Assembly: GCA_943788425.1 (NCBI GenBank)
Contig: CALSQF010000010.1
Coordinates: 62,001-126,000, forward strand
Reading direction: 5' to 3'
Source of the DNA: an uncultured Planktomarina sp.
Lineage (GTDB): Bacteria > Pseudomonadota > Alphaproteobacteria > Rhodobacterales > Rhodobacteraceae
DNA length: 64,000 nt
Every line of letters starts with the position of its first letter. Position 1 is the first letter of the stretch. Made by a program: the position numbers and the translations under genes. This document shows positions 19,088 to 28,395 of this stretch, one piece after another. The notes under the pieces were generated by a model. The model was not told the DNA's origin and did no database searches. It saw nothing but the letters and a program-made list of their open reading frames with translations.

Positions 19088-19438
19088 TTGATTGACGCGC
19101 TTGAAAACTCAGCCAGCCAGGTCGAGGCGGTTGCTGGCCGTTTTGCACAGGTTGCTGGTTTTAAATACACTTGGGATCGGCAGGTTGCACCCAATGAGGG
19201 ACGGATCGTCGAGGTGCTGGTCGCGCAAAATGGCGGCTATGAGCCTATTGATCCTGCGGCCCTCTATTCTGTTGTTACGAATAATTATGTGCGCAATGGC
19301 GGAGATGGGTACAAAATGTTTCGGGATGGTTTGAATGCCTATGATTATGGACCAGGTCTCGAAGTGGTTTTGGCCGAATATATGGCCGCGCAGGGAAGCT
19401 ATGAGCCCTATATTGATGGCCGTATTTCGGTCAAATAA
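19088..19438 (+). pseudogene. Remnant of a 5'-nucleotidase (UshA-type), C-terminal domain only
   Basis: The frame encodes about 116 residues matching the C-terminal 5'-nucleotidase domain: DALENSASQVEAVAGRF, then VVTNNYVRNGGDGYKMF, which is the substrate-stacking region of these secreted metallophosphatases. The whole N-terminal metallophosphatase domain (about 400 residues) and the signal peptide are absent; upstream the sequence runs at once into the divergent DUF952 gene. The intact gene stands at this place in related Rhodobacterales as far as I recall, so a large internal deletion is the simplest explanation. The fragment is unlikely to be active. Confidence 0.7.
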
Positions 19439-19509
19439 TAAAATGCAGGGCCGATTAGCCCCGCATCCCGCAATCTTTGGGCCTTACATTTGAAAATATT
19501 TCTTGCCGG

Positions 19510-21306
19510 TTATGGCCAACATGCAATCAGGCCAACGGTGTTTTGCGCAAGATTGGCTAAATCCACGGGCTCCAGCTTGACGGTCGTGGTTTCGGTGCTG
19601 GCGGCGGCCTCGGCCGTGATCAATGTCTCAGAAATCAATGGCCAATTGGCTATGAATTGTACATTTGCAGGCAGTTGGCGAGATCCCTGCGGTGGTGGAG
19701 GCAACAGCACACCGATTACAGAGCCATATTGATCATAAACCGGCCCGCCAATATCGCCCGGCAGGCTGTCGATCTCCAATCGGGCAACACCCGCGCGGCC
19801 TGTGAGGTCTGTCAGTGCTTGCAACTGGCCCATGGTTATGGATGGTGCGCCAAGTTTGCCACCATAGGAGTAACCCCCCAGAGCAACATATTGCGGCGCA
19901 TTGGGACGCTCGGTTTCGAACCGGCCAACCGACGGGGGTGCCGCGCCTTCTGTGGGAACCAAGACTGCAAGCTGCGCGTTTTGCGCTGCGATGCTGAGTG
20001 GGAGACCATCTTGCAGGAGCAAGCTTGTGCACTCGGAAAAGTCTTGAGCCGCCGTGAGGATGTGGCCCGCGCTGCTGATGAAAACACCCGATTGAGTGAA
20101 GCTTGGTTGGCGAATGGTCAGGCCGCCCAGGGATTCTTTCGGCTTGAGATCCGTGCCAAGAATGGGTGCCTCGCCCAGCGCGCCAGCAACAGATGTGAAG
20201 CTGGTGAAGATTTCCTCTTCTACGCGTGCGCGGCGCGTTGCGTCCCCGCGCGGCCAGACAAATATTACGCCTTTGATGTCACCGCCCTGCAATGTGGCAA
20301 AGCCGGTGGTGTGGAGCCGGTCGTCATAGGCCTCTATCGTGAAGCTGGATTTTGCCAGATTGCGTGGGCCAGTTTCTGGTAGGATGCTCAAAGTTTGCAT
20401 CACCTCATAGAGGGCTGCCAGCCGGGGTCTATCGCCGCGTTGACTAATGAGGATCACCTGCGCCAAGCCTGTGCCTTTGGCGGCATAGGTGGCAAAGGGC
20501 GGGTTATAGGAGACTGGCGCCAAAAGAGCGTTGGGCAGGCGCAGCGCGATACCAGCCTGCGCATCAACCACCTCTTCAAATCCCAATCCTGCCAACAAAA
20601 ATTGATAATCCGCAATAGCTTCGGCTCTTTGTTCGGCGGTAAGAACACTGGTTTCTTTATAGCCATTGGCGCTTTGCCAGCGCGTCATAGCCGAACGCGT
20701 TCCCGGCCCATAAAGCCCATCAATGGTACTTTCATAAAACCCGGCCCAAGCGAGTGCGCGTTGCAGGTATTTTTTCTCGCCCTCTGTCATCGCCCCTTCT
20801 GTTGCTTTGGCTTGGGCGAGCTGCTCGGCCAGGCTGATTGGCTGTTCCGGTAAGGTCACTTCCGCCGGCCCATCGGGCACCGCGCCAGGCTCTTGATCTG
20901 CGGCGTGTGCCTCGGTTTGGGGTGCCGTATTTGGCCGCCTAGCGGTTTGTGTGGCGACTTGAGCTGTGCGCGGGCGCGGGTAGAAGCGTTCACCGTAGGA
21001 TGTGCCGCTTGTGGTGAAGCTGGTGCGGGGAATAATTCCCTCAGCGCGGAACTTTTGCAAGGTGGCGTCGGCCTGCTCTGGATCATATGGGCCAATGGCG
21101 ACGCCGAACCAGCCACCGTCAATTTCAAACCCGTTCACATTATCTAGATCGCGGGCATAGATCTCAATTCTGTCCAAACTTGCCTCGAGATGCAGCCGGG
21201 TCTCGAGCTGGATCCAAACCTGCCGAGTCACAGTCGATTGTGCCAAAGCAACCTGTGCCGAGGTCAAAATCATAGCCACGAGGCTGTAGATAAGCGCTGA
21301 TTTCAT
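19510..21306 (-). CDS. Secreted protein with peptidoglycan-binding and inactive trypsin-like domains
   Basis: A 598-residue exported protein with a signal peptide (residues 1-22, ending ALAQS). An N-terminal SPOR-like region (GGWFGVAIGPYDPEQADATL) is followed by a peptidoglycan-binding domain (YLQRALAWAGFYESTIDGLY), a linker domain, and from about residue 400 a trypsin/DegP-like fold. The positions expected for the catalytic triad are all substituted: Q421 in TAAQDF for His, Q445 in NAQLAVL for Asp, and I519 in LPGDIGGPVYDQYG for Ser. So it is probably a binding or scaffold protein at the cell wall, not a protease. Monocistronic. Confidence 0.75.
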   Translation of the reverse strand: MKSALIYSLVAMILTSAQVALAQSTVTRQVWIQLETRLHLEASLDRIEIYARDLDNVNGFEIDGGWFGVAIGPYDPEQADATLQKFRAEGIIPRTSFTTSGTSYGERFYPRPRTAQVATQTARRPNTAPQTEAHAADQEPGAVPDGPAEVTLPEQPISLAEQLAQAKATEGAMTEGEKKYLQRALAWAGFYESTIDGLYGPGTRSAMTRWQSANGYKETSVLTAEQRAEAIADYQFLLAGLGFEEVVDAQAGIALRLPNALLAPVSYNPPFATYAAKGTGLAQVILISQRGDRPRLAALYEVMQTLSILPETGPRNLAKSSFTIEAYDDRLHTTGFATLQGGDIKGVIFVWPRGDATRRARVEEEIFTSFTSVAGALGEAPILGTDLKPKESLGGLTIRQPSFTQSGVFISSAGHILTAAQDFSECTSLLLQDGLPLSIAAQNAQLAVLVPTEGAAPPSVGRFETERPNAPQYVALGGYSYGGKLGAPSITMGQLQALTDLTGRAGVARLEIDSLPGDIGGPVYDQYGSVIGVLLPPPPQGSRQLPANVQFIANWPLISETLITAEAAASTETTTVKLEPVDLANLAQNTVGLIACWP

Positions 21307-21469
21307 CGTAGAACCTTTAAAAAATTTATCCTGTTATTTGTGCGATTGCTGCGTAAATCAAGTCACTGCAGGAAAGTTTTGGGATTTGCGCTGATTTCGC
21401 ATCGGTGGCTTGATTGACGCTGGCCCGTGCAGCGCCTATTCAGGCGCCAGATCAGCGGCCGAGGAACAT

Positions 21470-22384
21470 ATGAGCACTCCTAAATCATTCCAAGAGATTA
21501 TTTTGCGTCTTCAAACCTACTGGGCCGAGCAGGGCTGCGCCATTTTGCAGCCCTATGATATGGAGGTGGGTGCTGGCACGTTTCACCCCGCCACCACGCT
21601 GCGGGCTTTGGGCTCTAAACCCTGGGCCGCTGCCTATGTGCAACCATCGCGCCGTCCAACCGATGGGCGCTATGGAGAAAATCCAAACCGCTTGCAGCAT
21701 TATTACCAATATCAGGTGCTCATCAAACCCAGCCCGCCGAATTTGCAAGAGCTCTATCTGGGCAGCCTCAAAGCCATTGGCATTGATATGGCCCTGCATG
21801 ACATCCGCTTTGTCGAAGACGATTGGGAAAGCCCGACCCTGGGGGCTTGGGGATTGGGCTGGGAAGTGTGGTGCGACGGTATGGAAGTGTCGCAGTTCAC
21901 ATATTTCCAGCAGGTCGGTGGCCACGACTGCCACCCGATTTCTGGCGAGCTGACCTATGGTCTAGAGCGTTTGGCCATGTATGTCTTGGGCGTGGATCAT
22001 GTGATGAACATGCCCTTTAACGACCCTTCGGCGCCTATCGCGCTAACCTATGGGGATATTTTCCGTCAAACTGAGGAAGAATACGCCCGTTGGAACTTCG
22101 ATGTGGCCAATACCGAGGTATTACTGCGCCAGTTTGAAGAGGCTGAGGCAGAATGCGAGACCATTTTGGCGCAAGAGGCGGTTGACCCCAAAACTGGCAA
22201 GCGGATCATCATGGCCCATCCGGCCTATGATCAATGTATTAAAGCCAGCCATATGTTTAACCTTCTGGATGCGCGTGGCGTAATTTCAGTAACAGAGCGG
22301 CAGGCCTATATTGGCCGAGTACGGAGTTTGGCGACCAAATGCGCCGATGCCTTCGTTCAGACTTCAGCAGCGGGAGCGGCCTGA
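21470..22384 (+). CDS. glyQ: Glycine--tRNA ligase, alpha subunit
   Basis: Alpha chain of the bacterial heterotetrameric glycyl-tRNA synthetase, carrying the class II aminoacylation site. From the ATG at 21470 it has 304 residues and starts [20 protein letters not shown]; motifs [20 protein letters not shown] and [20 protein letters not shown] are characteristic. The frame is open 60 bases further up, but the chosen start gives the family N-terminus. Followed without gap by the DUF6446-type gene and then glyS. Confidence 0.96.
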   Translation: MSTPKSFQEIILRLQTYWAEQGCAILQPYDMEVGAGTFHPATTLRALGSKPWAAAYVQPSRRPTDGRYGENPNRLQHYYQYQVLIKPSPPNLQELYLGSLKAIGIDMALHDIRFVEDDWESPTLGAWGLGWEVWCDGMEVSQFTYFQQVGGHDCHPISGELTYGLERLAMYVLGVDHVMNMPFNDPSAPIALTYGDIFRQTEEEYARWNFDVANTEVLLRQFEEAEAECETILAQEAVDPKTGKRIIMAHPAYDQCIKASHMFNLLDARGVISVTERQAYIGRVRSLATKCADAFVQTSAAGAA

Positions 22385-22902
22385 TGGCTGTCAGTGGAAA
22401 AGTGATCAGCGGCGGAATTTTAGGGATAACAGCGGCCTTCGGGATTGGCGTCTATTATGCGCAGGTCTATGGCTATTACGAGACCTTCACCCAGGGAGAG
22501 GTTACCTTGACCTCGGTCGTTAGTGGTGAGCCGACACGTATTCCGGTGACGGAGTTTGAGGGCATTGATGCAGACAGCAGCCCAATCCGCTATCGTGCCT
22601 GCTTCAAAACCCCCTTGAGCACGGCCATGCTCACAGAGACATTCACCACGCTGGAGCGCTCGGAGCCGCGCAACGCGCCGGAGTGGTTTGGGTGTTTTGA
22701 TGCGGCCCAAATAGCGGCTGACATCGACGCAGGCCTTGCGACCGCTTATCTTGGCGCGGCGAATTTCGAATTTGGGATCGACCGGATTGTGGCAATTTAC
22801 GATGACGGGCGCGGCTTTGTTTGGCATCAGATCAACGATTGTGGCGACAAACTTTATGACGGCTCGCAGGCCTCTGACGATTGCCCGGAAAGGGATCAAT
22901 AA
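22384..22902 (+). CDS. DUF6446-type membrane-anchored protein between glyQ and glyS
   Basis: A 172-residue protein with one N-terminal membrane anchor (ISGGILGITAAFGIGVYYAQ) and a periplasmic domain containing FEGIDADSSPIRYRACF, which I recognise as the DUF6446 family found at this locus in Rhodobacterales. No function is known. It shares one base with the glyQ stop (TGATG) and one with the glyS start (TAATG), so its translation is tied to the synthetase subunits. A tie in dosage, not in function, is the safest reading. Confidence 0.78.
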   Translation: MAVSGKVISGGILGITAAFGIGVYYAQVYGYYETFTQGEVTLTSVVSGEPTRIPVTEFEGIDADSSPIRYRACFKTPLSTAMLTETFTTLERSEPRNAPEWFGCFDAAQIAADIDAGLATAYLGAANFEFGIDRIVAIYDDGRGFVWHQINDCGDKLYDGSQASDDCPERDQ

Positions 22903-24959
22903 TGGCGGATCTTCTCATTGAACTCTTTTCGGAAGAAATACCCGCAGGTTTGCAAGCTCCAGCGGCCGAGAATCTCAAGAAACTTTTGACCAATGGGATG
23001 GTCGAGGCGGGCTTGACCTATGCGACGGCTTCAACGTTTCACACAGCGCGGCGATTGACTTTGGTGGTGGAAGATTTGCTTGACGCCAGCCCCACCGTGC
23101 AAGAGGAGCGTAAGGGCCCGAAAGTTGGCGCGCCGGAGCAGGCGATCAATGGATTTTTGCGCGGCGCGGGACTGTCCATGGATGACCTTGAAGTGCGCAA
23201 CGACAAAAAAGGTCAGGTCTATTTCGCGAAGATTACCAAGCCTGGGCGCCCCGCCTCTGAGATTGTGGCCGAGGTGTTAGAGACGACTATTCGGAATTTC
23301 CCTTGGCCAAAATCGATGCGCTGGGGCTCGGGGAGCCTGCGTTGGGTGCGGCCTTTGCAATCGGTTCTTTGTATCTTGTCGAATGAGGCCGAAGTCTCGA
23401 TTGTCCCGCTCGAAGTGGATGGCTTCAAGGCTGGCAACCAGACCCGAGGTCATCGTTTCATGGCGCCCGATGCTTTTGCGGTGAGCGGTTTTGACGATTA
23501 CGACACCAAGCTGAAGCGCGCCAAAGTGATCCTGCGGACCGAGGAGCGCCAAGCGGCGATTTGGCAGGACGCCCAGACCCAAGCTTTTGCGCTGGGCTAT
23601 AGCGTGGTGGAAGATGCCGGCTTGCTGGCGGAGGTGGCAGGGCTTGTGGAGTGGCCCGTTGTTCTGATGGGCCAAATTGACGAGGAATTTTTGGATCTGC
23701 CGCCAGAGGTATTGAAAACCTCTATGAAGGAACATCAAAAATTTTTCTCGGTCGCAAACCCGAAAACAGGCCGCATTGAGCGCTTTGTGACTGTGGCTAA
23801 TATTGAGGCGGCCGATCAGGGCACTACGATATTGAAGGGCAACCAAAAGGTACTGGCCGCTCGTCTTGCCGATGCGAAATTCTTTTGGGAGAATGATCTG
23901 CGCGAGGCAAAAGTGGGCATGGGAGCCTGGCAGGCGGCTTTGGAAAACGTCACTTTTCACAACAAGCTCGGCAGCCAGGCTGCGCGAATCAAACGTATCG
24001 CGGCTTTGGCCCGTGACTTGGCGCCAATGGTGGGCGCGGATCCCGATATGGCAGAGCAGGCCGCTTTGGTGGCCAAGGCAGATTTGAGCTCAGAAATGGT
24101 CTATGAATTTCCCGAATTGCAGGGATTGATGGGACGCTATTACGCCGCAAAAGCGGGCATGTCTGCCGAGATTGCGGCGGCCTGTGAAGCGCATTATTCG
24201 CCGCTTGGTCCCTCGGATGACGTGCCGACAGCGCCGGTTTCTGTTGCTGTAGCTCTGGCCGATAAGCTTGATACTCTAACAGGGTTTTGGGCGATTAATG
24301 AAAAACCGACTGGCTCGAAAGATCCGTTTGCACTGCGCCGCGCAGCTCTGGGGGTAATCCGTTTAATATTGGACAATCACCTCACCTTGCCGTTAGCTGA
24401 TAGGCTGATCCCTGCGGATGCGGGTGCTGGAGCCGCGGATTTGCTCGGATTTTTCCAAGATCGCCTCAAAACCTATCTGCGTGACCGCGGTATTCGTCAT
24501 GATGTGATCGACGCCTGCATCGCCATGCCGCAAAGTGACGATCTGGCACTTTTGATCAAGCGGGCCGAGGCCTTGCAAGGTACGCTGACCACCGATGATG
24601 GTGAAAACCTGATTCAGGGCTTTAAACGTGCCAACAACATCTTGAGCCAAGCCGAAGCGCAGGACGGGGTTGAATATAGCTTCGGCGCCGATCCAAAATT
24701 TGCCGAAAATGAAGCGGAAAAGGTGCTTTTTGCGGCGCTAGACGCGGCGGATAAGAAGATTCAACCTGCTATGGCAACACAGAATTTTGCCACTGCTATG
24801 GCAGCTATGGCCACATTGCGTGGTCCGATCGACGCGTTTTTTGAAGCGGTTAAGATCAATGCCGATAGCGCATTGGTCCGCCGTAATCGGCTGAATCTTT
24901 TAAGCCGGATTCGCACAACCTGCCTGTCTGTTGCTGATTTGACCAAAGTCGAAGGCTGA
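22902..24959 (+). CDS. glyS: Glycine--tRNA ligase, beta subunit
   Basis: Beta chain of glycyl-tRNA synthetase, which contacts tRNA-Gly. 685 residues from the ATG at 22902, starting MADLLIELFSEEIPAGLQAP, the standard GlyS N-terminus. Other family segments: EVLKTSMKEHQKFFSV, EFPELQGLMGRYYA and KDPFALRRAALGVIRL of the HD-like domain. It shares one base with the stop of the preceding gene. Confidence 0.96.
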   Translation: MADLLIELFSEEIPAGLQAPAAENLKKLLTNGMVEAGLTYATASTFHTARRLTLVVEDLLDASPTVQEERKGPKVGAPEQAINGFLRGAGLSMDDLEVRNDKKGQVYFAKITKPGRPASEIVAEVLETTIRNFPWPKSMRWGSGSLRWVRPLQSVLCILSNEAEVSIVPLEVDGFKAGNQTRGHRFMAPDAFAVSGFDDYDTKLKRAKVILRTEERQAAIWQDAQTQAFALGYSVVEDAGLLAEVAGLVEWPVVLMGQIDEEFLDLPPEVLKTSMKEHQKFFSVANPKTGRIERFVTVANIEAADQGTTILKGNQKVLAARLADAKFFWENDLREAKVGMGAWQAALENVTFHNKLGSQAARIKRIAALARDLAPMVGADPDMAEQAALVAKADLSSEMVYEFPELQGLMGRYYAAKAGMSAEIAAACEAHYSPLGPSDDVPTAPVSVAVALADKLDTLTGFWAINEKPTGSKDPFALRRAALGVIRLILDNHLTLPLADRLIPADAGAGAADLLGFFQDRLKTYLRDRGIRHDVIDACIAMPQSDDLALLIKRAEALQGTLTTDDGENLIQGFKRANNILSQAEAQDGVEYSFGADPKFAENEAEKVLFAALDAADKKIQPAMATQNFATAMAAMATLRGPIDAFFEAVKINADSALVRRNRLNLLSRIRTTCLSVADLTKVEG

Positions 24960-25021
24960 CAAGTGCCTCTTGCACTACGCGGTTAACGGCCTATGCTGCA
25001 GCAGAACATGAGGATGCCGCA

Positions 25022-27562
25022 GTGCAGAACGATCAAACATTCGCCCCTGTTGTATTGGTCACCAATACAGCCTCAATGACCGCCCTCGCCTATGGCGGGC
25101 GGGCCAAATGTGCGCAGCGCTTGATCCGGCTGGATATGCCGGTTCCGACAACGGTGGCCCTCTCCTTTGAGGCGGTGCATGAATTGGCGCAGGGCCATGC
25201 CTTGGATCTTGGTTTGGTCTTGCCACATTTTGGCGCGGCGCCTTTGCTCTCGGTGCGGCCGTCCTCTGGCAGTCCCGATTGGGGCGGGCCGGGTGCGATT
25301 TTGAACATTGGCATGAATGATGTTACATTTTCAGAGCTCTGCGAAAGCCATGGTGAAACGGCAGCAGCCACCCTCTATCTGCGGTTTATCAACGCCTATG
25401 CCACCCATGTGGCACGGCTGGATCCAGATGCTTTCGATGATCCTGAAACGCCGAATGCCGGCGATGTGATAAAGGCTTTGACCACCTATCGCGACGAGGC
25501 CGATGAGCCCTTTCCGCAGGAGGTCGATGTGCAATTGGCCCATGTGTTGCGATCTATGGCCCGCGCATGGGAAAGCACCAGTGCGCGGCTTTTGCGCCAG
25601 GCTAAAGGCGCACCTGTGGATGCGGGGCTTGGGCTTGTGGTTCAGGCGATGGCCATTGGGGTTGGGCGCGGTGAATGTGGGTCGGGTGTGATACAATTTG
25701 CCTCCTCTGATACGGGCCTGCCCGAGATTCACGGGCGCTATCTGCGACAATCTCAAGGGCGGGAGGCATTGGATCGTCAGGTTGGATCCTTATATCTGAC
25801 CAAAGATCCGCGTGGTCCGTCCTTTGAGGAAACTTGCCCCGAGGCTTTTGCTCAGCTTTTGGATTATTCGGTGTTGGCCCGAAAGCGCTTGCGTGAAGAG
25901 ATGCAAATTGAATTTACACTCGAGAGTGGCAAGCTGGCGATTTTGGATGCGGTGCGTATCGTGCGATCTTCAAGCGCGGCGGTGCATATTGCCGTGGGCC
26001 TGGCGCGCGACGGCATCATACCGCGTGAAGATGCACTCATGCGGGTTGACCCAAAGGCATTGTCCGAACTGTTGCACCGGCAAGTGGCGCCCAATGCACC
26101 GCGCACCGTATTGGCCAAGGGCATTGCCGCAAGCCCGGGGGCGGCGACTGGAAAGATCGTCTTTACAGCATCTGACGCGCAAGCCAGTGCTGCACGTGGC
26201 GAAGCGGCTGTTTTGGTGCGGCGTGAAACAGGCCCGGAAGATATTCGCGGGATGCACTCCGTGGTTGCGGTGCTCACGGAACGCGGTGGGGTCACGAGCC
26301 ATGCCGCTGTGATCGGGCGCGGTCTTGGCTTGCCTTGCGTGGTGGGCGCCTCAGACATGAGTATCGACGGTCAAAAGAAGTCGATCATTGGCCGTAACCA
26401 ACAGATTTTGCGCGAGGGCGATGTCATCACTGTGGACGGCACTCATGGTGAGGTATTGGTCGGGCATGTGGAGACAGTGGAAGCTGGTCTCAATGCCGCT
26501 GTTACAACCCTATTGGGCTGGGCAGATGAGCTACGCGATATTGGAATCAGAGCCAATGCGGATACGCCGCGTGATGCGCAAACTGCCAGAAATTTTATGG
26601 CTGACGGCATTGGCCTGTGTCGCAGTGAGCATATGTTCTTTGAAGCTGATCGCTTGACGGTGATGCGGGAGATGATTTTCGCTGAAAACGAAGAGGACCG
26701 CGCCGCCTCTTTGGAGCGACTTTTGCCAATGCAACGAGCTGATTTTACTGAATTATTCCAAATCATGGAGGGGCGTCCGGTTTGCATTAGGTTGCTTGAT
26801 CCGCCTTTGCACGAGTTTTTACCAGCCGATCGTAGCGGATTACGCGATTTGGCCGAAGCGCTCAATCTGCCCCTATCGCGCGTGACGGAACGGGTAGAGC
26901 AATTGTCGGAATATAACCCGATGCTCGGTCTGCGCGGTGTGCGGCTTGGGATCACGGTTCCTGAAATTTATGAGATGCAGGCACGGGCGATATTTGAAGC
27001 GGCGATCGACAGCGGCGTTGATGCCTCACCAGAGATCATGATTCCATTGGTGTCGGCCTGCCGCGAAGTCGAATTGGTCAAAGCGCGCATTGATGCCGCT
27101 GCCGCCGCGGTCCGGGTCGAACGTGGGTATAGCTTTAGCTATTCTCTTGGAGTCATGGTCGAAACTCCGCGTGCGGCCCTGCGAGCTGGAGAAATTGCCG
27201 CCTATTCCCAATTTTTGAGCTTTGGCACCAATGATCTGACACAGATGACCTATGGGCTGTCTCGCGATGATGCAGGGCGGTTTATGTCTTCTTATGTACA
27301 GCAGGGGGTCTATGAAGAAGATCCGTTTCATCGATTGGACAAAGAAGGCGTTGGCGAATTGCTGACGCTTGGCGCTGAGCGTGGCCGGGCTGCGCGGCCT
27401 GAAGTGGTCCTGTCCATCTGTGGTGAACATGGGGGCGATCCGGTAGCGATCGCTTTTATCCGTCAATGTGGTTTCACCTATGTGTCCTGCTCGCCTTTCC
27501 GTGTGCCCGTTGCCCGCCTAGCGGCTGCGCAATGTGCCATTGAAGACAAAATAACCAACTGA
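25022..27562 (+). CDS. Pyruvate,phosphate dikinase-like PEP-utilising enzyme
   Basis: An 846-residue enzyme of the PPDK/PEP synthase family. Order: N-terminal nucleotide-binding region (GGRAKCAQRLIRLDMPVPTT), the swivelling phosphohistidine domain (ERGGVTSHAAVIGRGLGLP, H427), and a C-terminal PEP/pyruvate barrel (FGTNDLTQMTYGLSRDDAG, and C800 in SICGEHGGDP as the acid). It is slightly shorter than standard PPDK (about 870-890), and the ATP-grasp part reads SSGSPDWGGPGAILNIG where I would expect the usual MPGMMDTVLN-type motif, so it may be a PPDK variant. The start is GTG at 25022, 62 bases after glyS. Confidence 0.82.
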   Translation: MQNDQTFAPVVLVTNTASMTALAYGGRAKCAQRLIRLDMPVPTTVALSFEAVHELAQGHALDLGLVLPHFGAAPLLSVRPSSGSPDWGGPGAILNIGMNDVTFSELCESHGETAAATLYLRFINAYATHVARLDPDAFDDPETPNAGDVIKALTTYRDEADEPFPQEVDVQLAHVLRSMARAWESTSARLLRQAKGAPVDAGLGLVVQAMAIGVGRGECGSGVIQFASSDTGLPEIHGRYLRQSQGREALDRQVGSLYLTKDPRGPSFEETCPEAFAQLLDYSVLARKRLREEMQIEFTLESGKLAILDAVRIVRSSSAAVHIAVGLARDGIIPREDALMRVDPKALSELLHRQVAPNAPRTVLAKGIAASPGAATGKIVFTASDAQASAARGEAAVLVRRETGPEDIRGMHSVVAVLTERGGVTSHAAVIGRGLGLPCVVGASDMSIDGQKKSIIGRNQQILREGDVITVDGTHGEVLVGHVETVEAGLNAAVTTLLGWADELRDIGIRANADTPRDAQTARNFMADGIGLCRSEHMFFEADRLTVMREMIFAENEEDRAASLERLLPMQRADFTELFQIMEGRPVCIRLLDPPLHEFLPADRSGLRDLAEALNLPLSRVTERVEQLSEYNPMLGLRGVRLGITVPEIYEMQARAIFEAAIDSGVDASPEIMIPLVSACREVELVKARIDAAAAAVRVERGYSFSYSLGVMVETPRAALRAGEIAAYSQFLSFGTNDLTQMTYGLSRDDAGRFMSSYVQQGVYEEDPFHRLDKEGVGELLTLGAERGRAARPEVVLSICGEHGGDPVAIAFIRQCGFTYVSCSPFRVPVARLAAAQCAIEDKITN

Positions 27563-27663
27563 TTTTTATTATTTTTTGTAAGGCCGCTTGATGTAAATTC
27601 TGCGGTCGCTGGACGAATCCCTCATATTTGAGTAAATCGTCTCGAGCTGTTGGGAGAGTATCA

Positions 27664-28347
27664 ATGGGGTTTGGAGAGTTTCGCACCTTCGCCATGGCGA
27701 TCTGTGCTGGGCTGGCTTTGCAGGTTTTGGCCCTGCAGCCTAGCAAGGCCAGTGATCTGTCCTCTGCTTTTCCAGCGGCGGGGTTAGAAGATGCCCTGCG
27801 CCATGAAAACGCGATGGTCTCGGCTGTCTCTTTGAGCCGCGTTGCGGTTTTGACGTCCCCGCGCCCTAAAGAGCGCCCAAAGGGATCTGAAGTGCGATAT
27901 TCTGGCCGTTGGCTGCGCAGTTTGGCAAAGCCAAGTGGCGGCAAACAATGGGCGTGCTTGGCTGAGGCTATTTATTTCGAAGCCCGCGGAGAATCGGTCG
28001 AAGGGCAATTTGCGGTGGCGGAAGTGATTCTTAATCGTGTTGACAGTCCAAAGTTTCCAAACAGCATTTGCAGTGTGGTGCGCCAAGGTGCGGGGCGCAT
28101 ACATGCGTGCCAATTTAGTTATAATTGTGACGGGAAGTTGGAGTATATCGCCAATGGGACGGCCTATGATCAAGTCAAAAGAGTCGCGTGGGTGTCGATG
28201 GACCGCAAGACGCGGCCTTTGACAAAGGGGGCTACCTATTATCATGCCACCCATGTGTCCCCATCTTGGGCGCGACGTTTTCAGCATGTGGCCACAATCG
28301 GGGTACACAGATTTTATAAACCCATTAGACGCGTTGCTGAGAAATAG
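27664..28347 (+). CDS. SleB-type cell wall hydrolase
   Basis: An exported protein of 227 residues with an N-terminal hydrophobic signal (FRTFAMAICAGLALQVLALQ) and a C-terminal Hydrolase_2 domain: WACLAEAIYFEARGESVEGQ with the catalytic Glu region, then VAEVILNRVDS and CQFSYNCDGK. Members cleave peptidoglycan as lytic transglycosylase or amidase-like enzymes in cell wall remodelling. The ATG at 27664 has a GGGAGAG site before it and is preferred to a TTG 36 bases upstream. Confidence 0.87.
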   Translation: MGFGEFRTFAMAICAGLALQVLALQPSKASDLSSAFPAAGLEDALRHENAMVSAVSLSRVAVLTSPRPKERPKGSEVRYSGRWLRSLAKPSGGKQWACLAEAIYFEARGESVEGQFAVAEVILNRVDSPKFPNSICSVVRQGAGRIHACQFSYNCDGKLEYIANGTAYDQVKRVAWVSMDRKTRPLTKGATYYHATHVSPSWARRFQHVATIGVHRFYKPIRRVAEK

Positions 28348-28395
28348 TGGTTGCGCCACGCTGAGCGCGGCTATCAAACAGGGCAAGAGGCCAAA

